Part shown: in pieces, positions 10,557-20,640 of the stretch
Position numbering within the stretch: position 1 is the first letter of the stretch
Layout of the letters: every line of letters begins with the position of its first letter
Source: Saccharum officinarum
Taxonomy: Eukaryota > Streptophyta > Magnoliopsida > Poales > Poaceae
Direction of reading: 5' to 3'
DNA length: 64,000 nt
Assembly (NCBI GenBank): GCA_020631735.1
Contig: CM036221.1
Span: forward strand, 16,721,381-16,785,380
Program-made: the position numbers and the translations under genes
Notes under the pieces: generated by a model
The model's input: only the letters and a program-made list of their open reading frames with translations
What the model was told of the DNA's origin: nothing
Database searches by the model: none

Positions 10557-10906
10557 CCCCCTTAATCACCACGCCCTCACCGGTGCAGTCAACGACCAGC
10601 TTCCGCCCCTCCACCTCGCGCAGCCGCCCGGCGAGCGGGTAGTACGGCACCAGGGCCTCGCCGAGCGCGCACGGCGGATGACATCCGCCGGGTCGTTGCG
10701 GTCGTCGTCGGCATGCGCCCTGGCCCCGCGGCGGTAGAAGTAAACGGACGGCACGTACCCACGCAGTGTCTCCTGGTCGTGTCGGACAGGCGTTTCGTCT
10801 CATGGGGCGTCGGTGCCGCCGGGCCAACGAGCACATGCTCGCGACGGCGCACGGCGAATGCAGGCGTCGTCATGATGATGATGGCCGGCGCCTGGACGTG
10901 CGCCAT
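10557..10906 (-). pseudogene. BAHD acyltransferase N-terminal fragment 2, copy A (frameshifted)
   Basis: The minus strand encodes the first ~115 residues of a BAHD acyltransferase: [20 protein letters not shown], a YFYRRG region, [20 protein letters not shown], then DCTGEGVV, where homology stops. Relative to copy B (59589-59938) it has a 4-base deletion at about 10779 and a 2-base insertion (GCGC) at about 10668, so it is broken in three frames. The HXXXD and DFGWG motifs lie beyond the break. This is the 5' part of a first exon only. Confidence 0.85.
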
Positions 10907-11378
10907 TTCTTAGGATAATATGGCCGCTATAGATATTATGATTGCTCAGATGCCTGAGGTGCGAGACCTGGAAATGTAGCGCAGGTCTTGTCGCTCGCTT
11001 AAAGTTGGATCAATCGTATAGTGAGATGCATGATTGATGGTTGGTTGGTTGGTAACCGGGCACCTTCACCAAATTTATTTGGCGATGGGGAAGCCAATGT
11101 CGACGTGCACCGGGGAAGGAGGAGGCTTGAGAGCGAGATGAGCGACGTGTCAGTCCACGCTAACACACAGTCAGCATGCCACGAATCATAGAACTTGTGT
11201 TGGGCCAATGTTCGTGCATGTGGCAAATTTATGATCTAGATGACACCGTTATATAAGTTCATGGACCAAAATATCAAAATTTGAGAGTTGAGGATCCGAA
11301 AGACCGCCATGCAAGTTCAGGAACTTCAATATCAAAAGTCGAGAATTGAGAACCAAATGACACCCGCTTGTAAGATTA
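10907..11378. other. No gene recognised
   Basis: Intergenic sequence shared with copy B. It has no ORF with a recognisable domain. Confidence 0.5.
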
Positions 11379-11823
11379 GGGTGCGTTTGGCATGCCAGAA
11401 AGTTCTGGATTCTAGTCCGGAACGCAAGAGTCAGTACGTTCCAAACGGTTGATCCTGACAAACGTTTCTAGTAGAATTGCTCCGAAACAATTCTCGTTTT
11501 TGCACTGCTGGACTGAATCAGCAAAAGACTGGTTTCGCACGAGAATCACTTCCTTTATTTTGTCTACTTCTGTCTTTTTTTAGTGCAACAAGTTAAAACA
11601 AGCTATATTTAAATTGTTCTTTGCCCACAAAAACTTTATAAATTTTTTGAAGTGTATTTTTATTTATATGATTTTTAAGAAAATATATTTTTTCTTTTGG
11701 ATCAAAATCCAGTCTACTAACCAAACTATCTAAGTGATTCTGATTCATCGTCCAAAACTTTTCTTAAACAAATTTGGATCCGAAACGTTTTTACAAGAAC
11801 TTGGATCCTTACCAAATGTACCC
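11379..11823. mobile_element. PIF/Harbinger-like MITE, copy A
   Basis: About 445 bp starting GGGTGCGTTTGGCATGCC and ending, on the complement, GGGTACATTTGGTAAGG. The terminal GTTTGG signature is common in PIF/Harbinger-derived grass MITEs. The flanking TTA is clear on the left only. Confidence 0.6.
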
Positions 11824-12206
11824 TTTGAGATGCTCGTGAATTTTGCCCTGTTTCTATGAAATTACGCTACAAAATGTGGCTGGATCAACTGGCTGCTCCT
11901 TCTGGTAGGAGCCCATTAGTCTATGTGCCCAGCCTATGATAATTGATAAGGACAGTCTACTCATCTGGACGGCAATGGCGATAACGTCCTTGAAGGCACT
12001 GTGTCCAAAAAGCTAGAGTAGACTGTTAATGTTTTAACTTCGCCGGACTGTAAAGGCAATCATCATGCAAATCTTCAGTCAAACATAGATTCAAATTTTG
12101 CTTTTGTTTTTGTCATAGGTTTGTGCTATTCTTTTTGTAGGTCGTGGATAAACTTTGTAGGAGTACGTGAGTAGCTGAGTAGGACGAGGTGAGTACATTC
12201 TGTTTA

Positions 12207-12323
12207 TGTCTCCTTTGGAACCTAGGAATTTTACAGAAATTATGTCTGAATTTTACAGGAATCAGTTCATTTTCACATAAAAAAACGCAGGAATAGGAAA
12301 AACTATCGCGTTCCAAAGGGGCC
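12207..12323. mobile_element. Second Tourist-like MITE, copy A
   Basis: About 117 bp with inverted ends: TGTCTCCTTTGGAAC at left and, on the complement, GGCCCCTTTGGAAC at right. TTA precedes the left end; the right-hand trinucleotide is GTA. Confidence 0.65.
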
Positions 12324-14355
12324 GTAGTGATAACGAGAGAACCTTTATAAGGGGCCCCACAACCACCACGATTTTATCTTCTCCTTTTCCATCTCAACAC
12401 CAGCTTCCTCTTCCTCCGTCCGCCCCGCCTTGATCCACTCATAACCCCACCCCACCTTGCCTTCCTCCCTCCCTCTCTCTCACCTCAACCTTACTGGATC
12501 TGACTCCCCCGCCTCTACCGTCGTTGTTCTTGACTTTAGCGCACCACCGCTAATTGTTGCAATGACGCCAGTGAGGACCTTCTTCCCCTTCCCTCTTCCT
12601 GATCTGATGGCATCATTGCCTCCAGATGTACCGCCAACGTTAACGCTGCAATCATGATGCCCTCACAACTAATCCTGCCCAATCGGCCTCCTCAACTACC
12701 ACCACTGCCTATTTAGACAAGTGTAACTAGTATGACTACCGGTTCACTGCCAACGCTTGCCACACCACACTCGCGGCTGCCACGACACGTTGGCTGGCGT
12801 TTGGATTGCGTGTAAGCTAGGGCAGCTACAGAGCGTTTCCAGTTCATTTGTACGTTGATTTTAGCCACAGTTGTGGCGGCCACTTTTATCGCCACAGTTT
12901 TGGCGGCGGCGCCACACCTTGTGTGGCATGTGGTGGCTGGGCACCAAACAGGCCCTAACATCTAGATAGGATCAAGTATGAGTGGTTACACAATACTGTT
13001 ATTGTTATAGTCATTTGGCTTTCTACATAGTCTAGGTCATCAAAGATGACTAATATAATAGACAACGAGAGTCCACTAGCTAAATAAACACCAAAGTGAG
13101 GCCATAGAATATTCATATGACTCCAAATTTGACACCAAAGATAGAGCTTGATTTTAGAAAAATCTGATACTTGTTTCATATTTTGCTGACCTAAAACGAA
13201 TTTTCTAGGATTAAACTAGATTTAGGATTTTTAGTTGCTTAACTTTTTCCAAGAAAAAAATATTTGGATACTTTTTAGAGAAAAATATTTGTATAATTCT
13301 TTTATAAAGTCCATTTCACCATTGATCTATCAATGCAGTCCAATTTATCACCATAGTGGCTAACATAGCACCATGTAGGTTATTAAAACCATCGTATAAA
13401 TCACCCAGGATGCAAACACAAAAGGTTTTAAAAGTTGAAACGGACCGATATCCAGTTTTATGTGTGGGGGAGGTAAATCAGACTCCAAGCATAAATGAAA
13501 AGGGTCAAAATGACTTTTTCTACCATTATATTAGTATTAGTCTCAAAATTTTATAAATGGATAATCTGGTATAGAACACTCAAACTATAAAATAGTCGGT
13601 ATTAATCTCAAAATGCATTACACAGGAAATCTTATATTGAACACTCATGTCGATAAAATATTTGGAACTATTTACTAGAAGGACACTCAGCCCTTTTCCC
13701 AATACCAAATCCACGACCTTTGTATAAAAATGGAGAAAATTTTGGATTTGAAGAAAAATAAGAGAAATTATATTAATTTTTATTTTCCATTTATTTAGTT
13801 TGTTTGTCTTAATGAAATTGAAATTATTAACTAACAGAGCTAACACAAATCAAAACAACTTTGCTATCAATGATAGATGTTTACTAGTTGGAAGAATCAT
13901 CTTTATATTCATCTAGTCTTATATTAGTTTAGATATACAGTAATACGAACAGAAAAGTAGGATAGGCTCGTTACATAAAAAGATAAAGATATAGAAATAG
14001 CCATAGTACATTAAAAAGGAAAAAAAAAAGGCGCTGAATGAATCGAAACGTTCCTGTTTGGTTCGGGAAGGGGTCATAAAAATTGTATCTTAATAGCTAT
14101 ATAATATACTTTCATTAAAATATTTATTAGATAACAAAAAAATAGAGGATCTAAAGTATTTTTCTGATTTTCGGATGAATTGCGTAGTGGGACCCTTGAA
14201 CAATTCGAAAAAGTTGAGATTCAACATCAGAAATTCGAACTAAAAGCATATGAGTAAAATACATCGAGAAAATGAAAATGTGATGAATGCTACTTCTATT
14301 AGCTTGGAACGGTTAAGAAAATATAAAAATAAAAACTCTATTTTGAAAAATAGAG
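12324..14355. other. Intergenic, mostly AT-rich
   Basis: A CT-rich stretch (12360-12650) resembles a plant leader but leads to no gene. Sequence at 12790-12960 has GTTTGG-type ends (GGCGTTTGGATTGCG, and on the complement GGCCTGTTTGGTGCCC) and may be another degenerate MITE. From 12960 to 14340 nothing was recognised. Confidence 0.45.
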
Positions 14356-14356
14356 G

Positions 14357-14530
14357 GTGCAAGCTGAGTTTAGCTCAACTGGTAAGGTTTCTTGTAATGC
14401 CCCACTACAGCGAGGCATTATAATGACTTCGTCAACGTGAGCGTCTACAGACCCGTGTGTGATCGTTTTCCTCTGGCTAATGACTCCTCACCGCGCGAGG
14501 GGCAATCCCCCGCCCCGCCTGATTTTTTTT
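14357..14530 (+). mobile_element. tRNA-derived SINE, copy A
   Basis: The head contains TAGCTCAACTGGTAAGG (about 14371), close to a pol III A-box, in a tRNA-like context. The body ends in a T run (14523-14530), as in grass p-SINE-like families. The B-box is weak and no target duplication was found. Confidence 0.6.
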
Positions 14531-14550
14531 TAACTTTTTAGTCTTTTTTT

Positions 14551-14710
14551 TTGAAAGTTTCTCACAAATAGATCTCTGGTGGAAAGAATTCAGAAAATAG
14601 ACCCTAACTCGGCGTAGCCTAGGGGCTCGACGCCAGCATCGATGGCACCGAGCTAGGGTTCATTTTCTGAATTCATTACGTTAGGGATCTATTTGTGAAA
14701 AACTTAAAAA
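14551..14710. mobile_element. Fold-back element, copy A
   Basis: The two ~60-bp arms are inverted copies. The left has TCTCACAAATAGATC and AGAATTCAGAAAATAGACCC; the right is its reverse complement with mismatches, around a GCC/GGC-rich centre. The same left arm occurs at 23263-23320 in front of the GRF pseudogene and, with the right arm deleted, in copy B at 63573. Confidence 0.65.
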
Positions 14711-14921
14711 ATGTAAAAAATTCGGCCGCCCCGCTCCCTCTATCGCCCGCGGAACCGCCGCCCGAGCACGACCAGCTCGCCTCCGCGGCCCGCGCACGAC
14801 GCCCAGCTCTTTCCCTCCCGCCCGCACCAACCGCAGTGAGAAAATGGTGATTCTGCCATTACGAAAACTGGGCTTCGCAATTTTGCCATCCCGCAAATGG
14901 GATTCGCCCGTTTGCCATTCT

Positions 14922-15015
14922 CAAACGATACACACCTGCAAATATGCCCTGTGGAGGATTTGTTGCCAAATTAATTTTTTTTACCATGGCAAACTTGCCT
15001 ACCCGTTTTGCCCCT
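14922..15015. repeat. MULE left terminal inverted repeat
   Basis: It matches the reverse complement of 20356-20446 over its length, including the AGGATTTGTTGCCAAATTA core. It is also present at the right edge of copy B, so copy B runs at least into this element. Confidence 0.85.
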
Positions 15016-15333
15016 CCCTCATGCATCACGGAGGCCTTCTCTTCATTCACGGGAGACTCTCGGTCGTTCCGCACGGGATACAGACACCACCGCCAGGTCA
15101 AGCGAGGGAGAGAGGGAACGGATCCCCGCCGCCGCCAGCACCGCCGCCTCCGACGCCGCCGTCGACGGTCGACTGCAGGGCACCTCCTGGGTTTCCCCGA
15201 AGCCAGCCAGGCGTCCCGGCTCTGCCGGCCGACGCCGGTGCTGCTCCAAGTGGTGGATGGAGAACTGGCCAGATCTCTTCCAAGGGTACGTATTCTTGCT
15301 TTGCTGGTAATCTAACTGTGCCCAAGCGTGTAG

Positions 15334-18227
15334 ATGAGACTCGACAAGTGTAGATGTGGTTGTAATCTAACTGTGCCACCTTTTTATTTCTTTACTAGGC
15401 TCGATGGGGAGCCTGACCTTAGCTTAGCACTAGTAGAACCTCTTGTTGATTGGGATAGCCTACGCATCGTGGACAATCGAGATGAAGAGGGAAGAATTGA
15501 GATTGTTGATGATGAGGTGATGTATGAGCTGTTGGGGTTTAGGGCTGACGATGAGGAGGCTGATAAGGCAAGAAAGGCAGCCAGTAAAGCTAGCAGTCAA
15601 CAGAACGCCGATACTTGTCAGAGGACTGAAGAAATTGATACAACTGGGGCAGTCATTGAAGTTGATGACTATTTACCAGGGGAGAGGACTGTGGTGCACG
15701 ATCCAAATTGGCCCAATATGGATCTTGGCATAGTTTATTCTAACATGAAGGAGTTTAGATTGGCGGTGAGACAATTTGCTATAAATAAAGAGTTTGAACT
15801 ACGCGTTGTCAAAACAGATCCTGAAAGATATATTGGAGGTTGCAAGGGGGGAGAAGATTGTCCTTGGCATCTTGTTGGGCGTAGACAGCCTGATAGGTGC
15901 ACCGTTATGGTACTAACTTTCATTTTGCGTTCCATTAATTTTTTCCCTTCAATAATTTTAAGGCTGCCAATGTTTTTTGCCCTTCTATATTAGTTGCCTT
16001 GACTAATTTTTTTGTTGTTGCAGGTGACAGTGGTTGTTGATAAGCATACATGTGAATCAAGTGCTAGGAGGAAGACTACCACACCAACCAGTGCTTGGGT
16101 TGCTTCAAAGGCAATACATCACCTTAGGAAGAAAACAGCTATGGGCCCTAAGGAACTGCAAAAAAAACTTTACAGGATGACCACAAGTGTATAATTCATT
16201 ATGATACTATTTGTAGAGGTAGGCAAATCGCTTTGAGAGAATTGTATGGCAAATGGGAAGAGAGCTTTCAGCTGCTATTCAATTGGAGGGCAGAGGTCCT
16301 GAAGAGGTGTTCAGGTAGTGTTATTGAGATTGGCATCAAGGAGGTAGATGGCAATTTCTATTTCCATAGATTTTTTTGTGCATTGAAACCTTGCATTGAA
16401 GGTTTTTTAGAAGGATGCAGGCCATACCTTAGCATAGACTCTACTGCACTTAATGGTAGATGGAATGGTCATTTAGCTGCAGCTTGTGGTATAGATGGTC
16501 ACAACTGGATGTACCCAGTTGCTTTTGGGTTCATTGATGGTGAGACAACAGATAACTGGACTTGGTTTATGACTCAGTTGCACAAGGCCATAGGAGATCT
16601 TCCTGTTTTAGCTATTTCATCAGATGCGTGCAAAGGTCTAGAAAATGCAGTTAAGAATGTGTTTCCGCAGGCTGAACATAGGGAGTGCTTTAGACATCTA
16701 ATGAACAATTTCATTAAAAGGTTTGGTGGTGATGTGTTCTCTAAGATGTATCCTGCAGCTAGAGCTTATAGAGAATCAGTTTTCAATTATTTTTACAAGT
16801 CAGTCAATGATGCTAGTCCTCAAGTGTTGCTTTGGATGGAGGCTCACCATTACAAGCTTTGGATGAGATCTGGCTTCAATCCTGAGATTAAATATGATTA
16901 TATCACTAATAACCTTGCTGAAGTGTTCAACAATTGGATCAGGGACTGGAAAGACCTTCCTGTTGTTGAGCTTGCAGACAAACTCAGAGAGATGATTATG
17001 GTGCTATGGGCGAAAAGGAGAAAAATTTCAGAAAGGCTTACTGGAAAGATCCTCCCAGCAGTGATACAACAGTTGAAAGCCAGAACTAGAGGACTTGGGC
17101 ACTTAACTGTTATAGATGGTGGAAGTGCTGTAGCTGAAATTTGGGACACCACAAACACTTGCAGTAGACATGTTGTTAAGTCTTCTCTACATGACTGCAC
17201 CTGTCTTGAGTGGCAGCATACTGGTAAGCCTTGTCAGCATGCTTTGGCTTTGATTACAAGTGTACAGTCTAGTAATGTACATATGGAGGACTTTGTGCAT
17301 GAGTATTACTCTGTTGAGAGGTTCAGGGCAGCTTATAAGAGACTTATAGAGCCATTGCCTGATAGAACACAGTGGCCAGATGTTGATTTGCCTTTTGGGG
17401 TTAGGGCACCACTTGACAAGAGGACTGCTGGACGGTACAGAAAACTCAGGATCAAAAGCTTCCTTGAAGGTGGTGGTAGCAAAGGAAAGAAGGCAGCCAA
17501 GGAAGCAGCAAATGAGGCAGATAAACAAGCTGCAAATGAGGCAGAAAAGGGCAAGAAAAAAAATGATTAGAGGCAAAAGAAAGTGCAAGGGATGTGGAGA
17601 ATTAGGCCATGGTGAAACAAGCTACAAATGCCATCTTAATGGGACTAAGAAAAGGTAAGACCCAACTATACGTACTTGCTGCCATGACTTGTTTTGCTAA
17701 CTAAATTAAATACTTTTTTGTCCAAACTTGCAGGAAAAGAAAGCCAAGAAAAAATACAACAAAGTATGGTGAGAATGCAAAAATCCCAACAAAGAGAGCA
17801 AAGAAGGGAGGGAAATCTCAGGATACTGCTACTGAACCAGCAGCCCCAAATGCTTTCCATGACCAAGAAATCGCACCACCAGCCCCAGATGATTTGCATG
17901 CTTTAGAAATTGAAGTACCGGCCCCAGATGCTTCTCTCCATGACCAAGAAATGCCTACACCAGCCCCAAATACACTCACCAGCCCCACAAGGCTCACAAG
18001 GGACCAGATCATACAGAACAGCCCCAATAGGGTTACAAGAGGGTATGCTACACATTAATTCTCATTCTTTTATACTTGTATACTGCTTTCATACAAGTGA
18101 CTCATAGTGCTACTTTTATTGCAGCCAACTACAAAACCTGCTAGCTGAAGGTGTCTCACCAGACAAGACAGTGCAAAAGAGGAGCCCACCAAAGAAACTA
18201 AAGCCAAGAAAACTGAAAACCAATTGA
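15334..18227 (+). pseudogene. mudrA-like MULE transposase (frameshifted)
   Basis: Domains in order: an acidic N-terminus; a MuDR DNA-binding region (IVYSNMKEFRLAVRQFAI, CKGGEDCPWHLVGRR) to 15909; a phase-0 intron 15910-16023; then VVVDKHTC. Next is the DDE-type MULE core (LSIDSTALNGRWNGHL at about 16430, ISSDACKGLENAV at about 16615, AEHRECFRHLMNNF), and a SWIM zinc finger (CTCLEWQHTGKPCQHAL, about 17195-17250). A zinc knuckle CKGCGELGHGETSYKC follows (about 17583-17630), then introns at 17655-17733 and 18043-18124 and a basic tail ending at 18227. Two breaks are visible: two extra bases near 16171 and one base in the A run near 17556. The tail has about four PAP...HDQE-like repeats (17840-17975). 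Apart from these breaks the catalytic block is open for 445 codons, so the element decayed recently. An alternative start through an acceptor at 15398 is possible. Confidence 0.88.
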
Positions 18228-19183
18228 AGGTTTCGGTCTGGAATGTTATGTCCATCATGAAATTGTAACTTAAATTGTATCTGGACATGTATCTCCATCA
18301 TGAGAATGGAGATCTCTATGAAAACGTATCTCTGGACATGTATCTATGTATCTGGACCTTATTTAATTTATTTGGACCTATGTTATTGTAACTTAAATGC
18401 TACCTATCTTGAATTTAACTGGACATGTACTTTGCTGGAATGTTATTGTGATCATGAAATTGTGTCCAAATTCTGTCCAAATTCTATTGAAAGCCGGCCG
18501 GGATGGGTTATTTTCCCAGAACAAGCTTTGCGCGGCAAAACTATGAAATGATGATCACCAAAACTGTGATGTCGTTAACGTTCAGAAATGAGGGCAACAG
18601 AAATTCACTCTGGCTCTGCAGGTATTTTGGCTTGAATTGGACGGTCAACACGCTTCCGAATGTACCTGAGTTTACTGGTTCTGCTGATTACAAATAAGAA
18701 TGCTGCGGTCATGAGGAATCCTTTTAACAGCAAGGGGGCAGCAGTATCAGTTCCTCGGCCAGAATTCCATCCTGGGATAATAGGTTGCACACTGATTGAA
18801 GCAAATCTCTGATCACCTTTATCATCCCTAGAATGGTATGAATGGAATTATTAAATAGCCTTATCAAAAGTGGATTCGAGTTTTACAGAATGAGGGCAAT
18901 GTAGATAAGCTAGGCGTCTGAACCACATATACATGTGTCCTTGCCTTTAAATAGCATCCCCCCCCCCCCCCCAAAAAAAAAAAGGAGCAATCAGAGATTC
19001 GAAGAGCACCAAGTCTGTCCTTGTCGTCATGCACTAGGTACTAAAACAACTAGCTTGGCAGATCAATAAAAAGCAAATAATATTGGCGTAATCAGTATAA
19101 GCCTAATTACATTTCATGACAAGAAAAACAACAATGTTATAGGTTTTAGTAACCTCTGGAGGTTAAAACAACAAAATTGCTGT
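18228..19183. other. MULE interior spacer between convergent genes
   Basis: 3' UTR-like, AT-rich sequence. A homopolymer junction of about 15 C followed by about 11 A lies at 18958-18983. No coding sequence was recognised. Confidence 0.5.
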
Positions 19184-19380
19184 TTTTTTTTTGAACGATG
19201 CAGGAGAGCTGCACGCAATTTAATCAAGAAAGCAAAGATAACTGAAGTTGGAGAAAACATCGATCAATCTCGTCAGATTGTTGATTGTAAATACAATATC
19301 CTTCCCTGAGCTATTAGAAAGTGCCAGCAATTCAAACCTGATAGATTCCAGAAAAACATCTTCATTTCATAGGACTTAGA
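19184..19380 (-). mobile_element. Probable LINE 3' fragment inside the MULE
   Basis: A T run followed by TTGAACGATGCAGGAGAGCTGC and then ATTTAATCAAGAAAG resembles the inverted 3' end of grass LINEs. The upstream limit and target duplication were not resolved. Confidence 0.4.
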
Positions 19381-19472
19381 TGTCATTACAACACATTCTA
19401 CAAATCAGTTACTAAACAGACCACCACCAGGAGTCGTACCCCACACTTCTTGAACACAGTTACTAAACAACT

Positions 19473-20055
19473 TCACTTGCTAATAAGCACTACCACACCT
19501 AAAAGAACTAGGACTGCAATTAGTAAACACAGCACCACCAACAGCTGCACCAGAACGATAAGCTTGTCCATCTTGAGATCCATCCTCTCTTCCTCGTAAA
19601 TCCTGCAATTAGGCTTCATTTCGACCAAGGCTTTAGTTTCACCATGACCTTCGTATGCTACTGCAGATTGCATTTCTTCTTTCCGTTTCTTTTCCATGTC
19701 TTCTTTAATCTTCTTTGCAACTACTTTCTTGTAAGCATCAATCCACCTAAAGAATGGACATTTCTTCACTGCCTGTGGAAATGACAATACATAACACAAA
19801 CTATTTATCCAAATCTTGACACAGTACCTAGTTCATCCATTTCTATATGACAAAAACAGATCATTATATACTCACAAATTCATCGTAGTTTACGCATTTG
19901 AAGAAAATTTTGCCGTTGATCTTCCAGGATTTGCATTCCACTACTTTATCACCACATTCTGGGCATGGAATGAGGGGGATCCCGCTAGGGCCAAGTGGAT
20001 ACAGAGAAAGGGCAGCTATTGGGATGAACGACGAACTAGACGAAGCCTCACCCAT
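19473..20055 (-). CDS. GRF-type zinc-finger protein with C-terminal membrane segment (MULE second gene)
   Basis: Exon 1 is 20055-19876 (60 codons) and exon 2 is 19772-19473 (99 codons plus stop), joined in phase 0 by a GTGAGT donor and a TTCCACAG acceptor, giving 159 residues. Residues 1-20 are low-complexity (MGEASSSSS). A GRF zinc finger spans residues ~30-69: CPECGDKVVECKSWKINGK, then FFKC, then CPFFRW after the splice. A basic helical region (DAYKKVVAKKIKEDMEKKRK) follows, and a ~25-residue hydrophobic tail (LIVLVQLLVVLCLLIAVLVL) near the C-terminus looks like a membrane anchor. GRF fingers bind single-stranded nucleic acid in proteins such as APE2 and TOP3A; the role here is unknown. Both exons are fully open. 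The gene converges on the transposase gene, a layout like mudrA/mudrB. Confidence 0.8.
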
Positions 20056-20355
20056 ATCTGGCGTCGGGGCAGCGGCGGCGTCCTGGAGCGGACGCGTCGG
20101 GGCAGCGGCGGCGTCCTGGCGCGGACGCGTCGGGGCGGCGGCAGCGGCCTGGCACGGACGCGGCGGCGGCCTAGTGCGGAGGCCGTGGCTGGGAAGGAAA
20201 GGGCCGAGGAGGCGGGCTGCTGTCGGCCGTCGGCGGCATCGGCGGCGGTGGAGCAGTTCCCTCTGTTCGTCTTCGTCTCGTCTCTCTCCCGTTCTCTCCG
20301 TGCTCTCTCTCCCGTGAAGATACGGTGAATGAAAAGGAACGAAGGGATAAGGCTC

Positions 20356-20446
20356 AGGGGCAAAACGGAAAGAAAAAGATGCCGCAGCAAAAAAAAATAA
20401 TTTGGCAACAAATCCTCCGGGCATATTTGCAGGTGTGTATCGTTTG
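20356..20446. repeat. MULE right terminal inverted repeat
   Basis: Reverse complement of the left TIR, ending GTGTGTATCGTTTG. It lies about 300 bp upstream of the GRF-protein ATG and probably supplies that gene's promoter, as TIRs do in MuDR. Confidence 0.85.
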
Positions 20447-20640
20447 AAAGCCTGCTCCAGTCCAGGTATTTCCCACTCCTCCAGTCCAGGACTCTCCTCC
20501 GTGCCGCAACTCCGACGAATCCAAAGCCGGAGCGCCAACGCCCCCTCTGCCCTTTGCCCGACGGCCTCCAGCATCCATCCAGCTGACCAGCTCGAGCTCG
20601 TCCTCGCCGCTAATTTCAGAGGTAATCAACCCCCTGCCCT
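20447..20640 (+). other. Leader-exon-like GC/CT-rich sequence right of the MULE
   Basis: CT-rich sequence ending ATTTCAGAGGTAATC, which could be a 5'-UTR exon with a donor. No downstream coding exon was found, so it may be an orphan promoter or exon. Confidence 0.3.

Larger units (their letters stand above)
3337..15013 (+). repeat. Large direct repeat, copy A (11.7 kb)
   Basis: This whole interval matches 53325-64000 in the same order and orientation, offset by about 49.03 kb over most of its length. Shared features include the LINE and its target duplication, both BAHD fragments, the solo LTR, the MITEs, the SINE and the fold-back. Copy A has about 980 bp (3561-4540) absent from B. The left homology limit is set only by the N gap and the right limit only by the window end, so the true repeat is longer. 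Confidence 0.97.
14922..20446. mobile_element. MuDR-class MULE carrying two convergent genes
   Basis: About 5.5 kb with inverted repeats of about 90 bp: 14922-15015 reads CAAACGATACACACCTGC...CCGTTTTGCCCCT, and 20356-20446 is its reverse complement with modest divergence. Inside are a mudrA-like transposase gene (plus) and a GRF zinc-finger/transmembrane gene (minus), each starting near a TIR and pointing inward. A 9-bp target duplication was not found at these limits. The left side continues outward with TGCCATT-type motifs that may be an older TIR extension, so the outer ends are uncertain. Confidence 0.82.

Noticed and set aside
12457..12657. Short Ser/Pro-rich ORF as a peptide gene
   Set aside because: Low complexity, no domain, and in copy B the frame is altered by a small deletion, so it is not conserved.
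14357..14530. A tRNA gene
   Set aside because: Only an A-box-like element is clear; cloverleaf pairing, anticodon arm and CCA-compatible acceptor stem are not visible. A SINE head explains it better.
18958..18983. Poly(C)/poly(A) junction as a functional element
   Set aside because: A homopolymer tract within a non-coding MULE spacer; slippage or sequencing artefact is likelier.
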